23,868 bases of DNA from an uncultured Eubacteriales bacterium (GCA_902768995.1 CACXNN010000017.1:1-23868), one strand, 5' to 3'; positions 6,943-15,922 are shown, numbered from the stretch's first letter. Notes: a model not told the origin generated them from the letters alone. A program made the numbers and translations.

Positions 6943-8385
6943 CTTGCTTCCCCCGTAAATAGTCCTCCACGATCTCCCGATCGTCGAAGTGGTGCTTCAC
7001 GCCGTGGATCTCCTGATAGGTCTCGTGGCCCTTCCCCGCCACCACGATCACGTCCCCGGCCTGGGCCATGTCCAGGGCGTAGCGGATGGCATGACGCCTG
7101 TCCTCGATGACGGTATAGGCCCCGGCGGTCCGCTTCACCCCCACCTCGATGGCGTCGATGATGGCCATGGGGTCCTCGGACCGGGGGTTGTCGCTGGTGA
7201 CCACGGAGAAGTCCGCGTAGCGGCCGGAGATCTCGCCCATGATGGGGCGCTTGCCGTGGTCCCGGTCTCCGCCGCAGCCGAAGACGGAGATGAGCCTATT
7301 CTTGGCGAAGCCCCGGGCCGTGGTGAGCACGTTCTTCAGGGCGTCCGGGGTGTGGGCGTAGTCCACGTACACTGCGAAGGGCCGGCCGAAGGTGTCCGCC
7401 GCCTGGAGCCGCCCCACCACGCAGGGGAGCTTTTCGAGGCCCCGCCGGATGCTGGTGAAGGGGACACCCGCCGCCTGCATGAGGGCCGCGGTGCCCATGG
7501 CGTTGTACACGGAGAACAGGCCCGAGATGTGCAGGTTCACCCGCCCGTCCCCCTTGGGGGTGAACAGGTGGAAGGAGGCCCCGGCGGTGGTGATGTCGAT
7601 GCTCTTAGCATAGAAGTCGCCGCCCTTGTAGATGCCCATGGTCCACACGGGGCAGGGGAGCCCTTCGCTCATGTAGGCGGCGGCCGGGTCGTCGTCGTTG
7701 ACGATGGCCAGCTCCGTCTGGTAGAACAGCTTCTTCTTGGCCGCCCGATAGGCTTCGAAGGTCTTGTGATAGTCCAGATGGTCCTGGGTCAGGTTGGTGA
7801 ACAGGGCCGCCTTGAAGCGGATGCCCGCCACCCGATTTTGCGCCAAAGCGTGGCTACTTACCTCCATGATGACCAGGTCCACCCCCCGGTCCACCATGTG
7901 ACCGAGGAGCCTGAACAGGTCCGCGGACTCGGGGGTGGTGCGCTCGGTCTCTACCACCTCGTCCCCGATCAGGTTGTGGATGGTGCCGATGAGGCCCACC
8001 TTCAGGCCCGCCTCCTCCGCCACGGCCTTCACCATGTAGGTGGTGGAGGTCTTGCCGTTGGTGCCGGTGACCGCCAGCATGGTCATCTGACCCTCGGGAT
8101 GGCCGAAGAAGCAGGCCGCCGATCGGGCCGCAGGCCGCCGATCGGGCCATGGCCTCCCGGCCGTCGGTGACCAACAGCTGGGGCACGTCCAGGGGCAACC
8201 TCTCCTCCACGATCAAGGCCGCGGCCCCCTTGTCCACCGCCTGCTGGGCGAAGCGGTGCCCGTCGGTCTTCTCGCCCCTCAGGCAGCAGAACAGGGACCC
8301 GGGGATCACCTTCCTGGAATCGTAGGCTACGTCGGTGATCTCCACGTCCCGCTCCGGCAGGCTCACGTGCAATGGATAACAGCAT
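6926..8385 (-). CDS. murE: UDP-MurNAc-tripeptide synthetase MurE, reading frame broken
   Basis: MurE adds the third residue of the stem peptide. The motif SDNPRSEDP indicates the meso-diaminopimelate-adding type. The N-terminal domain (VEITDVAYDSRKV, LRGEKTDGH) is encoded from about 8372 to 8149. The rest, with the ATP loop GTNGKTSTTY, is in another frame from about 8110 to the TAA at 6926. A 19-bp tandem duplication at 8111-8148 causes the break. Removing one copy gives a continuous family-like sequence reading AMARSAACFFGHPEGQ. The 5' end is also doubtful. The ATG at 8383-8385 has an ideal AAGGAG site at 8391-8396 but is out of frame, while the only in-frame start (TTG at 8370-8372) leaves a protein lacking roughly 15-20 residues. 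A second small lesion there is inferred. The gene is essential in walled bacteria, so sequence error is likely. Confidence 0.9.
8111..8148 (-). repeat. 19-bp perfect tandem duplication inside murE
   Basis: Bases 8111-8129 and 8130-8148 are identical 19-mers (plus strand beginning GCAGGCCGCC and ending GATCGGGCC). Because 19 is not a multiple of three, the second copy shifts the murE frame. Deleting either copy restores it exactly. The feature is visible directly in the sequence. Whether it exists in the organism or only in the assembly cannot be told. Confidence 0.97.
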
Positions 8386-8408
8386 ATCTACTCCTTATGT
8401 TCCGTGTA

Positions 8409-10485
8409 TCATTCGGCTTTTTCGCTGCCGCTAAAGTCAACATGTACCGAAGTCCCCTTGGGGATCTCCGTGCCCTCCGGGTACTGGACCATGGTCACGG
8501 TGCCGGTGCTCTGGCTCCGATCGTAGTCCATGACCAGGCCCGCCTTGGTGAGGGCGTCCATGGCGTTGATCCGGTTCTTGCCCAAGATCTTGGGCACCTT
8601 GGTCATCTCGATCTCCTCCTCCTCCCCCTGGAAGGTGGTCCAGGCGGTGTAGAGGATCACGGGGCTGCCCTTCACCACCATGTTCCCGGGGGCCGGGCTC
8701 TGGCGCTGTCTCGTTCCGATCCGTGGGCACGGAGTAGTAGGTGAGCACGTTCTTCAGCACCTGCTGGACGTAGGGGGCGGCCACGGTGCTGCCGTAGACC
8801 ACGGGGACCTGAGGTTCGTCCACGATGATCATGCACAGGTACTCCGGGTCGTCCGCCGGGGCAAAGCCCACGAAGGAGGCCACCAGCAGGGTGCTGGACA
8901 CCTTCCCGTTCTCGTCGTACTTCTGGGAGGTGCCGGTCTTGCCGCCCACGCTGTAGCCGGGGATGGCGGCGTTCTTGCCGCTGCCCGCGTCCACCACGCC
9001 GGTGAGGTACTTGCGGATCTGGGCGGAGGTCTCGGCGCTGATGACCTGCCGGACCACCTCCCGCTCGTGGTGCTCCAGGACCGTGCCGTCGGTGGCCACC
9101 ACGTCCTGGACGTAGTAGGGCTTCAACAGCTCCCCGCCGTTGATGGCGGCGCACACCGCCGCGGCCATCTGCAGGCCCGTGCAGGAGATGCTCTGGCCGA
9201 AGCCGATCCGGGCGAGGTCCGTGTCCCGGATATACTTGCGGTGGGTCACCTTGCCGGTGGTCTCGCCGCCGATGCCCACGCCGGTCTTGTCGTTCATGCC
9301 GAAGGCGTAGATGTACTCGTAGAATTTATCCGTGCCCATCTTCAACGCCATGGACATGAAGGCCGGGTTGCAGCTATTTTGGACCGCCTGGGCCAACGTC
9401 TCCTTGCCGTGGCCCCGGGTGCGCCAGCACTTGATCTTCTGCCCCAGCACGTTCAAGGACCCCTTGCAGTTGAAGGTGGTGGAATCGTTCACCGTGCCGG
9501 AATCGAGGGCCGCCGCCAACGTCACGATCTTGAACACGGACCCGGGCTCGTAGGTCTCGGTGACCATCCGCTGCCGGGACAGGTCCAGCAAGGTCTCCGC
9601 GTCGGTCCGGGGCGGGTTGTTGGGGTCGATGGTGGGGTAGGAGCTGATGGCGTAGATCTCGCCGGTCTTGGGGTTCATGACCACGCCGTAGGCGTATTTA
9701 GCGAGGTTGGTCCGGGCCGCCTCCTCCAATGCGCTCTGAAGGAAGCCCTGGATGCCCGTGTCCACGGTCATTTGGACCGAGGCGCCGCCGATGGGCGCGA
9801 TGTAGGAGCTTTCGCCGCCGGGGATCTCGTTGCCGTCCCGGTCGGTCTCCGCCATCTGCTTGCCGTCCACGCCGGAGAGAATGGAGTTGTAGGAGAGCTC
9901 CACGCCGGTCTGGCCGTCCCCGTCCACGTTGGTAAAGCCAAGGAGCTGGCCGAACAGGTTTCCCTCGGGGTAGTTCCGCTTCACGTCGGCGTAGTAGCTG
10001 ATGGCCCTATTCTCCTGGAAGGTGACCAGCTGGGCGATGACGTTGGACTCCACCTGGTCCTTGATCTTCACCTGCTGATAGTACTTGCCGTCCTTGGGGT
10101 TGATCTTGGTCATCTTGGCGATGATGGTCTCGTAGTTCACGTTGAGGAGGGTGGAGAGGATGTTGGCGATACGCTCCCGATCCGCGTCCTCGGTGATGGC
10201 CTGGGGATTCACGCAGACCATGTAGGTGGTGTAGCTCTCGGCCAGCACGTTGCTGTTCCGGTCCAATATCTTGCCTCGCTCCGCCTTCAGGGACAGGGAG
10301 CTCTGCCACTGACGCTGGGCCATCTTGGCGTATTCGGGGCCCTTGACGATGGACACGTAGTATAGGTTCACCAGCAGGGCCAGCAGCAGGACCACGGCAA
10401 AGGCGGAAGCTACCAACAGCTTCCGGCGCAGGCGGGAGATGCGGGGCCGCCGGGCCCTGATCTTTTTCCGTTTCCTTTGCTCCAC
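8409..10485 (-). CDS. spoVD: SpoVD-type class B penicillin-binding protein, broken in the PASTA region
   Basis: This septal or spore-cortex transpeptidase cross-links peptidoglycan outside the membrane. The N-terminus is basic with one membrane segment (about residues 22-47). A PBP dimerisation domain follows, then the transpeptidase domain with SVFK (Ser316, Lys319), SCN (371-373) and KTG (516-518). After TYYSVPTDRNE, at about 8715-8725, the frame is lost. A second frame down to the TGA at 8409 encodes the end of one PASTA domain (QSPAPGNMVVKGS) and one complete PASTA domain (VPKILGKN to VHVDF). The first half of PASTA 1 is missing, so I infer a deletion of tens of codons with a net frameshift. 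A one-base change in the G run at 8688-8692 would join the frames but would not restore the domain. The start is GTG at 10483-10485, with AGGAAAGGA upstream. Gene order fits spoVD or pbpB, and these cannot be separated here. Confidence 0.88.
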
Positions 10486-10502
10486 GATGGTCCTTTCCTC
10501 GT

Positions 10503-10946
10503 TCAGTTATCGTTCCAGCTCATGACCCGGCCCACGTTCTGGTTGGCCTCGTTGATGGTGGCGTAGTCGTTCAGGGTGCTCTGTTCCTTCCGGAGCAGGG
10601 AGATCTTCTCCTTGTAGGAGGATATCTCGCTGTCCAGGCTGTGGATCTCCGTGTAGATCTTGGCGATCTGGGCGCTGCCGCTGATGGCCAGGATGGCCGT
10701 GCCCGCGATGAGGAACACCGCCAGGATCATGAGGATCCGGGAGTAGACGGGGACCTTGGGCTTGGGCAGCTCCACCGCCTGCTCCGCCTCCAGGTCCTTC
10801 TCCCGGGGCTGGGGGTACACGGGCAGGTTCTCCGCCGCTTCCTCGATCATTCGGACCTCGGGCCCGTTTCGGTGGGAGGGGGCGTAGATGCGGGTCACCG
10901 GCGCGCCGGCGCCGTTGTGCTTTTCAGTGTCGAAGGATACTTCCAT
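10503..10946 (-). CDS. ftsL: FtsL-like cell division protein
   Basis: This small bitopic divisome protein pairs with DivIC/FtsB and DivIB through its coiled coil. The 147 residues have a cytoplasmic N-terminal part of about 68 residues rich in charge and proline, one membrane segment (about 71-91, beginning ILMILAVFLIAG) and a heptad-like coiled coil (about 93-125). A short tail contains YATINEANQNVG, which resembles the end of FtsL proteins. Sequence conservation in this family is low, so the call rests on topology and on position between rsmH and the PBP gene. The start ATG at 10944-10946 lies 5 bases after the rsmH stop, with the binding site GGAGGG inside rsmH. Confidence 0.82.
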   Translation of the reverse strand: MEVSFDTEKHNGAGAPVTRIYAPSHRNGPEVRMIEEAAENLPVYPQPREKDLEAEQAVELPKPKVPVYSRILMILAVFLIAGTAILAISGSAQIAKIYTEIHSLDSEISSYKEKISLLRKEQSTLNDYATINEANQNVGRVMSWNDN

Positions 10947-10951
10947 GGACC

Positions 10952-11959
10952 TTACGCCCTCCTTTCTCTATACGTGTTCTTCCCGTCCCCTATGCCTGCG
11001 GGGAGCTTTTCCAAGGCCCGGAGCTTGCAGCAAGCGGACCGGCTGTTCTCCCGCTGCTCCTCCTCCGAGGCGACGAGGGGGTGTTTCGTCAAAATCTTGC
11101 CGTAGGGCGTCCGGCCGCAGACGCACTGGGGGCTCCTGGGCGGGCAGATACAGGGGTTCTCCGCCGTACGAAAGGCGGTCTTCACGATCCGATCCTCCAG
11201 GGAGTGGAAGGTGAGGATCACGATCCGGCCGCCGGGGGACAAGAGGTCGATACAAGCGTCCACCGCCTCCCGAAGGCCCTGGAGCTCCCCGTTGACCTCG
11301 ATGCGGATGGCCTGGAAGCACCGGCGGGCCGGGTGCTGCTGTTCCTTGTGGCGGAACTTCGCGGGGATGGCGCCGGCGATGAGGTCGGCGAGCTCCGTGG
11401 TGGTCTCGATGGGCTTTAGGGCCCGCTTCTCCACGATCCGCCGGGCGATGAGGGGCGAGAAGCGCTCCTCCCCGTAGTCCCGGAAGATGCGGGTGAGCTC
11501 CTTCTCGGGGTAGCCGTTCACCACGTCCGCCGCGGTGAGGGCGGCGGTTTGGTCCATGCGCATGTCCAGGGGGGCCTCCGCCTTGTAGGAGAAGCCCCGG
11601 CTGGGCTCGTCCAGCTGGTAGGAGGACACGCCGAGGTCCAGCAATATCCCGTCCGCCCTGGTAACGCCCCGCCCGAGCAGAAGGGATTTCATGTGGAAGA
11701 AGTTGCCGTGGAGGGCGGTGAACCGGTCGGAATAGGGGGCGAGCCGGGCGGTCGCCGCGGCGAGGGCCGTTTCGTCCCGGTCGATGCCGATGAGCCGGCC
11801 GTCCTCGGGCAGGCGCTGTAGGATGGCTTCGCTGTGGCCGCCGCCGCCCAAGGTGCCGTCCACGAACACGCCGCCGCGGTCGGGCCGGAGCAGTTCCGTC
11901 ACTTGGTCGACCATGATGGGGACATGGTGAAATACCGCGGTTTTTGCCACATTTTCCAT
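10952..11959 (-). CDS. rsmH: 16S rRNA (cytosine-1402-N4)-methyltransferase RsmH (MraW)
   Basis: RsmH methylates C1402 of 16S rRNA in the decoding centre using S-adenosylmethionine. Visible are the N-terminal HVPIMVDQV, the SAM-binding DGTLGGGGHSEAIL, LDLGVSSYQLD, the DMRMDQ motif and the C-terminal ILTFHSLEDRIVK followed by the Cys-rich loop CICPPRSPQCVC. It has 335 residues, slightly long for the family. The frame is open further upstream, but the ATG at 11957-11959 is preceded by AAGGAGG at ideal spacing. It is the first gene of the dcw cluster here. mraZ, the usual upstream neighbour, is absent, and the promoter at 12037-12065 reads directly into rsmH. Confidence 0.95.
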   Translation of the reverse strand: MENVAKTAVFHHVPIMVDQVTELLRPDRGGVFVDGTLGGGGHSEAILQRLPEDGRLIGIDRDETALAAATARLAPYSDRFTALHGNFFHMKSLLLGRGVTRADGILLDLGVSSYQLDEPSRGFSYKAEAPLDMRMDQTAALTAADVVNGYPEKELTRIFRDYGEERFSPLIARRIVEKRALKPIETTTELADLIAGAIPAKFRHKEQQHPARRCFQAIRIEVNGELQGLREAVDACIDLLSPGGRIVILTFHSLEDRIVKTAFRTAENPCICPPRSPQCVCGRTPYGKILTKHPLVASEEEQRENSRSACCKLRALEKLPAGIGDGKNTYRERRA

Positions 11960-12036
11960 GACGGACCTCCTTTCTCCCGGCCTCGGGGCGCGGTTTCTTC
12001 CGTAGGGACATACGTCCACATATATATACAGAGTGT

Positions 12037-12065
12037 ATTATATCGCAAGTCCACCCTTTTGTCAG
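12037..12065 (-). promoter_or_regulatory. Sigma-A type promoter of the dcw cluster
   Basis: On the minus strand a -35 box CTGACA (12060-12065) is separated by 17 bp from a perfect -10 box TATAAT (12037-12042). Transcription would start near 12030, giving an untranslated leader of about 70 bases before the rsmH ATG at 11959. The leader contains alternating TATATATA and a small GGAC-GTAT-GTCC hairpin near 12006-12017. It is the only strong promoter I found upstream of the cluster. Confidence 0.8.
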
Positions 12066-12128
12066 TAATAAATTGTGATAAGAAGGTGAGTTATTTTTTA
12101 ATTTGGGCTTCTTTTGAGTTTTTCTTTT

Positions 12129-12265
12129 GCCGCTTTTTCTCTTTAGACAAAGATAAAAAGCGGCGGAAAAAGAGAAACTTAAGAAGAGGTATACCTTTCG
12201 TTCGGAAAGCCATACCTCTTCTTAAAGTTCTTTGGGTTTGCACCCTTTCTTTCAAGAAAGGGTGC
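12129..12265. repeat. Train of three strong palindromes in an AT-rich spacer
   Basis: The 324-bp gap between rsmH and the gene at 12284 is AT-rich, unlike its surroundings, and holds three hairpins in a row. The first, at 12129-12164, has arms GCCGCTTTTT/AAAAAGCGGC plus an inner TCTTT/AAAGA. The second, at 12179-12225, has 14-bp arms TTAAGAAGAGGTAT/ATACCTCTTCTTAA with an inner CTTTC/GAAAG. The third, at 12240-12265, is a near-perfect palindrome with 12-bp arms beginning GCACCCTTTCTT. They could jointly end transcription of the dnaA-dnaN operon, although none has a classic T-run on the minus strand. From memory, similar palindrome trains occur between genes in other Clostridia, so this may be a mobile intergenic repeat. 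Only one copy is in this window. Confidence 0.75.
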
Positions 12266-12283
12266 GTGCTTTGATTAATTCCT

Positions 12284-14821
12284 CTAATCAGGTACTTTCT
12301 CAGAGTAGCCGAAGATGATGCCGTCGGGCAGGTTGCGGATGGCGCTCCAGTCCTTCTTGGTGCCGCCCTTGTTCAGGCGCTCGCCCATGAAGATCATGTT
12401 GGCGGACACGCCGCCGTCCACGTTGTAGGCCTGCTGGCAGCCCAGCCCCTCCATCAAATCCGCGAACTCCACCAGCGTCCAGCCCAGGTTCGCCCGGGGG
12501 TTGTCGCTCCGGTAGCCGCCCACCACCACGATGATATGGCCCGGCTCCTTCATGCCCACGCCCACCCGGGGATTGAGGCCGTGGAGCCAGTTCCGCTCCA
12601 GGACCTTGCTGTTCTCCTTCACCCCGTCCCGGATCAGGATGGGTCCGAAGGAGACGACGTTCTCCACGCCCCCCTCGATGATGAGCTTGGCGGTGGTGAT
12701 CTTGTCCTTGGGCACCAGGTCGATGGCCCGCTTGTCGGGCCGCCAGATCATGATGTCCGCCTTCTTGGCGCTGTTATAGATCCAGCCGTCCCGGATCAGG
12801 ACCCCCTTCTTCTCCAGGTCCATGTTCTTGAGGTTGTCGCCGGTGACCATGAGCACCGCCTTGTACCGCCTGGCGATGTTGATGGCGTTCTCCGAGGTGG
12901 CGCCGCTGCGGCTCTCGTGGCCGAACCCGGCCCTGAACTCGTCCGCCCGCATATGGATGTCCGCCACATAGTAGGGAAACTCCTTCTTGGCGGCGGTGCC
13001 GGTGTACCGGGTGATCTCGATGGAAAGGGTGCTGCTCTTATAGGACCAGTGGCCGTTCTCCTCGTCCTTCTCCACCAGCTCCTCCCCGTCGGTGTAGAGG
13101 CCGGCGTCCGGATCGGGGGTGGCCGCAGGCTCGGGGGTGGGTGCTTCGGTGGGTTCCGGCGTGGGCTCCGCCGTAGGTTCGGGGGTCGGTTCCTCGGTGG
13201 GCTCCGGCGTAGGCTCCGCCGTTGGCGCGGGGGTAAAGGTGGGTTCCGCCGTCCGATGGGCGGCCGCCTCCTCGGCGATGATGCCGTCGAAGTGCTCCGC
13301 CGCCGCGGCCTGCCGCTGGTTCACGCAAGCGGCCCGGTACATGCCCACGAAGATGGCAAGACCGGCGAAGACGGGCACCAAAATGCCCACGATCACGGGC
13401 ATCTTCTTCGGCAGCACTTTCTTGAGGACGATCATCCCGCCGAACAGGAGCGCCGCCAGCAGAAGCGACAGGAGGATGGGCGTCAGCACCTTTCCCGTGT
13501 CCGCCAGCCGGGGCATGGGCGTGGGCACGGGGGTCCCCATAACCATGGGCGCGACAGCCGGCGCGGCCGTCGGCTCCGGCGTAAGGGTGGGCGCTTCCGT
13601 TGGCGCCTCGGTGGGCTCCAGCGTCGGTTCCTCGGTGGGCTCCGGCGTAGGCGCCTCCGTGGGCTCCGGGGTGGCCGTGGCCGCCGGGACCGGGGTGGCG
13701 AGGGCGGTATAGGAGACGTTCTCCAGCATGTCCTCCCCGCTATCCTTGCCCACGCTGGTGTGGTAAAGGAGGAAAACGTCCTCCGCCCGAAGCTCGTAGT
13801 GGAAGGTGGCCATGGAGGCGTACCCCTCCTTGAACAGGGTGGCCGCCTGGGAATAGTCCCCGGAGAAATCGAAGGTCAGGGCGTCCTTGGCGCCGGCGTC
13901 CGCGGCCACGTACACCTTCTTCAGCCAGTTGGTCTTCTTGATCTTGTCGAAGACGCCGGTGAAGATCGTATAGGTGGCGTCCGCCTCCGCCATCAGGGGG
14001 AAGGGCCGATCCTTGCCGTGGGTCACGATGACAGCGGGGGTATAGGCTTGCAGCAGGGACAGCAGCGCCTTGGAGGCGCTGCCGTTGTTCTCCCAGGTGC
14101 TCTTGAGGATGGTCCCGTCCAAGGACCGCTTGCCGCCGGTCTCCATGAATATGGGGGCGGTTTTTATCCCCATCTTCCACAGGGTCCGAAGGCACTCCTC
14201 CTGGCGGCCCCGGTTATAGACGTTCATATAGACCAGCTGCACGGGCACGCCCCGATTGACCAGGGCCGGCAGCAGCCCGCCGAAGCAGGGGAGCTCGTCG
14301 CCGGGATAGCCCGCGATCACCATGACGGCGGGGCTCTTCAGGGGCCCTTCGAACTGGGGAATCTCCGCGGGCAGCTGGCCCGGGGTGTAGCCGGACAGCT
14401 CGCTCACGGCGCAGTCCTGCGAGAAGGTCAGTTTGAACCCGCAGATGCCCGATTGGGGCGCGGGGACGCACTCGTCCAGCTGAGCGGGGGCCCAGTCCTG
14501 GCTCGCGACCTCCTTTCGATCCTGGTCCACCCAGGTGATCTTGACGGAAGCGGGCTTCGTATGCCAGCCCAGGAAGGCGTAGCCCATCTCGGTGCTGCCG
14601 TACACGCCCACGGTCTCACCTGCGGCGTAGGAGACGCAGCTGTTGTAGACCTTGTCCGTCAGACGGCCGATATAGTCGGCGTGCTTCTGATCCAAGACCG
14701 TCAGCACCTCGCTTAGATCCACCGCCTCGTCCGCCGGTTCGGCCACAGAAAATACGGTATTGGCCAGCAGGATCAATACCGTAAGGAGCAGTATGCAGCT
14801 GATGCGAAGGGCTCTCTTCAT
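12284..14821 (-). CDS. Membrane protein fusing a PIG-L-like domain to a phosphodiester glycosidase-like (NAGPA) domain
   Basis: The 845 residues have a signal peptide (1-28) and a unique N-terminal region, followed by a PIG-L/LmbE-like domain (about 164-350). In that domain the usual HPDDE metal motif reads YPGDE (172-176) and a later THGKD (267-271) may stand for the second histidine site. A PT/EP-rich linker (about 374-430), two membrane segments (about 445-466 and 474-499), a second PTEEPT-type linker (525-572) and a C-terminal domain (about 595-845) follow. The C-terminal domain resembles the phosphodiester glycosidase family, with NVDGG at 800-804. PIG-L proteins deacetylate amino sugars, and NAGPA-like proteins cleave sugar phosphodiesters. 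The loss of the first metal-binding His suggests the PIG-L part binds rather than cleaves. A role on cell-surface glycans is inferred. The gene follows dnaN with a 3-base gap, implying cotranscription. Confidence 0.75.
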   Translation of the reverse strand: MKRALRISCILLLTVLILLANTVFSVAEPADEAVDLSEVLTVLDQKHADYIGRLTDKVYNSCVSYAAGETVGVYGSTEMGYAFLGWHTKPASVKITWVDQDRKEVASQDWAPAQLDECVPAPQSGICGFKLTFSQDCAVSELSGYTPGQLPAEIPQFEGPLKSPAVMVIAGYPGDELPCFGGLLPALVNRGVPVQLVYMNVYNRGRQEECLRTLWKMGIKTAPIFMETGGKRSLDGTILKSTWENNGSASKALLSLLQAYTPAVIVTHGKDRPFPLMAEADATYTIFTGVFDKIKKTNWLKKVYVAADAGAKDALTFDFSGDYSQAATLFKEGYASMATFHYELRAEDVFLLYHTSVGKDSGEDMLENVSYTALATPVPAATATPEPTEAPTPEPTEEPTLEPTEAPTEAPTLTPEPTAAPAVAPMVMGTPVPTPMPRLADTGKVLTPILLSLLLAALLFGGMIVLKKVLPKKMPVIVGILVPVFAGLAIFVGMYRAACVNQRQAAAAEHFDGIIAEEAAAHRTAEPTFTPAPTAEPTPEPTEEPTPEPTAEPTPEPTEAPTPEPAATPDPDAGLYTDGEELVEKDEENGHWSYKSSTLSIEITRYTGTAAKKEFPYYVADIHMRADEFRAGFGHESRSGATSENAINIARRYKAVLMVTGDNLKNMDLEKKGVLIRDGWIYNSAKKADIMIWRPDKRAIDLVPKDKITTAKLIIEGGVENVVSFGPILIRDGVKENSKVLERNWLHGLNPRVGVGMKEPGHIIVVVGGYRSDNPRANLGWTLVEFADLMEGLGCQQAYNVDGGVSANMIFMGERLNKGGTKKDWSAIRNLPDGIIFGYSEKVPD

Positions 14822-14824
14822 GAC

Positions 14825-15922
14825 TTAGAATATCCGCATGGGCACGATCAGGTAGAAGCTGCTTTCGTCGTCCACCGGCCGGATCACGCAGGGGTTGATG
14901 GGGCTGTTGCACTCGAGGTAGACCCGCTCGCTCTCCACGTTCTTCAGCACGTTCATCACGTACTTGGGGTTGAAGGCGATGTTGAGCCCGTCGCCCATGA
15001 CCTGGGCGGTGATCTCGTCCTCGATCTTGCCCACCACGCTCTCGGCCTTCACGATCATGTTCTCCGGCCCGATCTTGAAGAGGACGCTGTTGTTCCCCTC
15101 CCGGGAGACCAGCTGGGCCCGATCCACGCTCTCCATGAGCACGTCCCGATCCACCAGGACCCGGGTCTTGCAGCTCTTGGGCAGGATCCGCTTATAGTCG
15201 ATGTAGTCGCTGTCGATGAGTCGTGAGATGAGGACGGTGGCTCCCATATCCGCCTTGATGTGGGTCCGGGAGAAGGTCAGCTCCGCCTTCCCCTCCTCTT
15301 CCTCCAGCATGCGGCCGATCTCGCTGACGGTCTTGCCAGGGACCACCACCCGCTTTTCGGGGGCTTCATTCTCGATGGGCATGGCGTTCTTGGCGAACTG
15401 GTAGGAGTCCGTGGCCACCATGGACAGGGTCTTCCCCTCGGTCTCCATGAGCACGCCCACCAGGGCGGGCCGGGCGTCGTCCAAGGCCACGGCGAAGGCC
15501 GTGTGCTCGATGGTCTTCTTTCCTTTATCCCGATCGAAGACGATGGTGAAGGTGTCGTCCCCGTCGAAGGTCATCTGGGGGAACTCGTCGTACTCCATGC
15601 ACTGGAGCTGGTTCACGCTCCGGCTGCAGCGGATGGTCAGGGTCTGGCCGTCCACGGAAAAGAAGGCGTTCCCGTCGGGAAGCTTGCGGACGATGTCGGA
15701 GAAGATGCGCCCCTTGATGACGCATTCGCCCTCCTCCTCCACGGTGGCGGGCAGGCGGCACTCCTTCTGGAGCGTCAGATCGGAACAGCGCAGCAGCACG
15801 CCGCTCTCGTCCGCCAGCAGCTGGACGCCGTCCAGCACCGGCATGGAGGAGCGGATAGGCAGGGCCTTGACGACGGACAGGACGCCGTCCTTCAAAATGG
15901 TGGAATCTACGCAAAATCTCAT
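14825..15922 (-). CDS. dnaN: DNA polymerase III beta subunit (sliding clamp) DnaN
   Basis: DnaN forms the dimeric ring that tethers DNA polymerase III to DNA. The 365 residues show the three-part clamp fold (MRFCVDSTILKDGV at the start, a central region with FDRDKGKKTIEHTAFAVALD, and the C-terminal SSFYLIVPMRIF that ends the family consensus LIMPMR). An upstream in-frame start exists, but the ATG at 15920-15922 matches the family N-terminus and has an AGGT site 7-8 bases upstream. It lies downstream of dnaA across the origin region and has its own predicted promoter at 15946-15974. Confidence 0.96.
   Translation of the reverse strand: MRFCVDSTILKDGVLSVVKALPIRSSMPVLDGVQLLADESGVLLRCSDLTLQKECRLPATVEEEGECVIKGRIFSDIVRKLPDGNAFFSVDGQTLTIRCSRSVNQLQCMEYDEFPQMTFDGDDTFTIVFDRDKGKKTIEHTAFAVALDDARPALVGVLMETEGKTLSMVATDSYQFAKNAMPIENEAPEKRVVVPGKTVSEIGRMLEEEEGKAELTFSRTHIKADMGATVLISRLIDSDYIDYKRILPKSCKTRVLVDRDVLMESVDRAQLVSREGNNSVLFKIGPENMIVKAESVVGKIEDEITAQVMGDGLNIAFNPKYVMNVLKNVESERVYLECNSPINPCVIRPVDDESSFYLIVPMRIF

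Noticed and set aside
8688..8692. Run of five G as a phase-variation tract in the PBP gene
   Set aside because: The run is short, and a single-base change would not restore the missing half of the PASTA domain. A deletion explains the data better.
8680..10365. 561-codon plus-strand frame opposite the PBP gene
   Set aside because: It is antisense to a PBP with all its catalytic motifs, and its composition is typical of GC-rich shadow frames.
13120..13230. Short repeated DNA units, possible minisatellite or CRISPR-like array
   Set aside because: They encode the degenerate PT/EP-rich linkers of the gene at 12284-14821 (also around 13560-13680). Spacing and spacers do not fit CRISPR.
12536..14716. 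726-codon open frame on the plus strand opposite the PIG-L fusion gene
   Set aside because: It is an antisense shadow caused by high GC content. It has no ribosome-binding site and its composition is typical of noise, while the minus-strand frame has recognisable domains.
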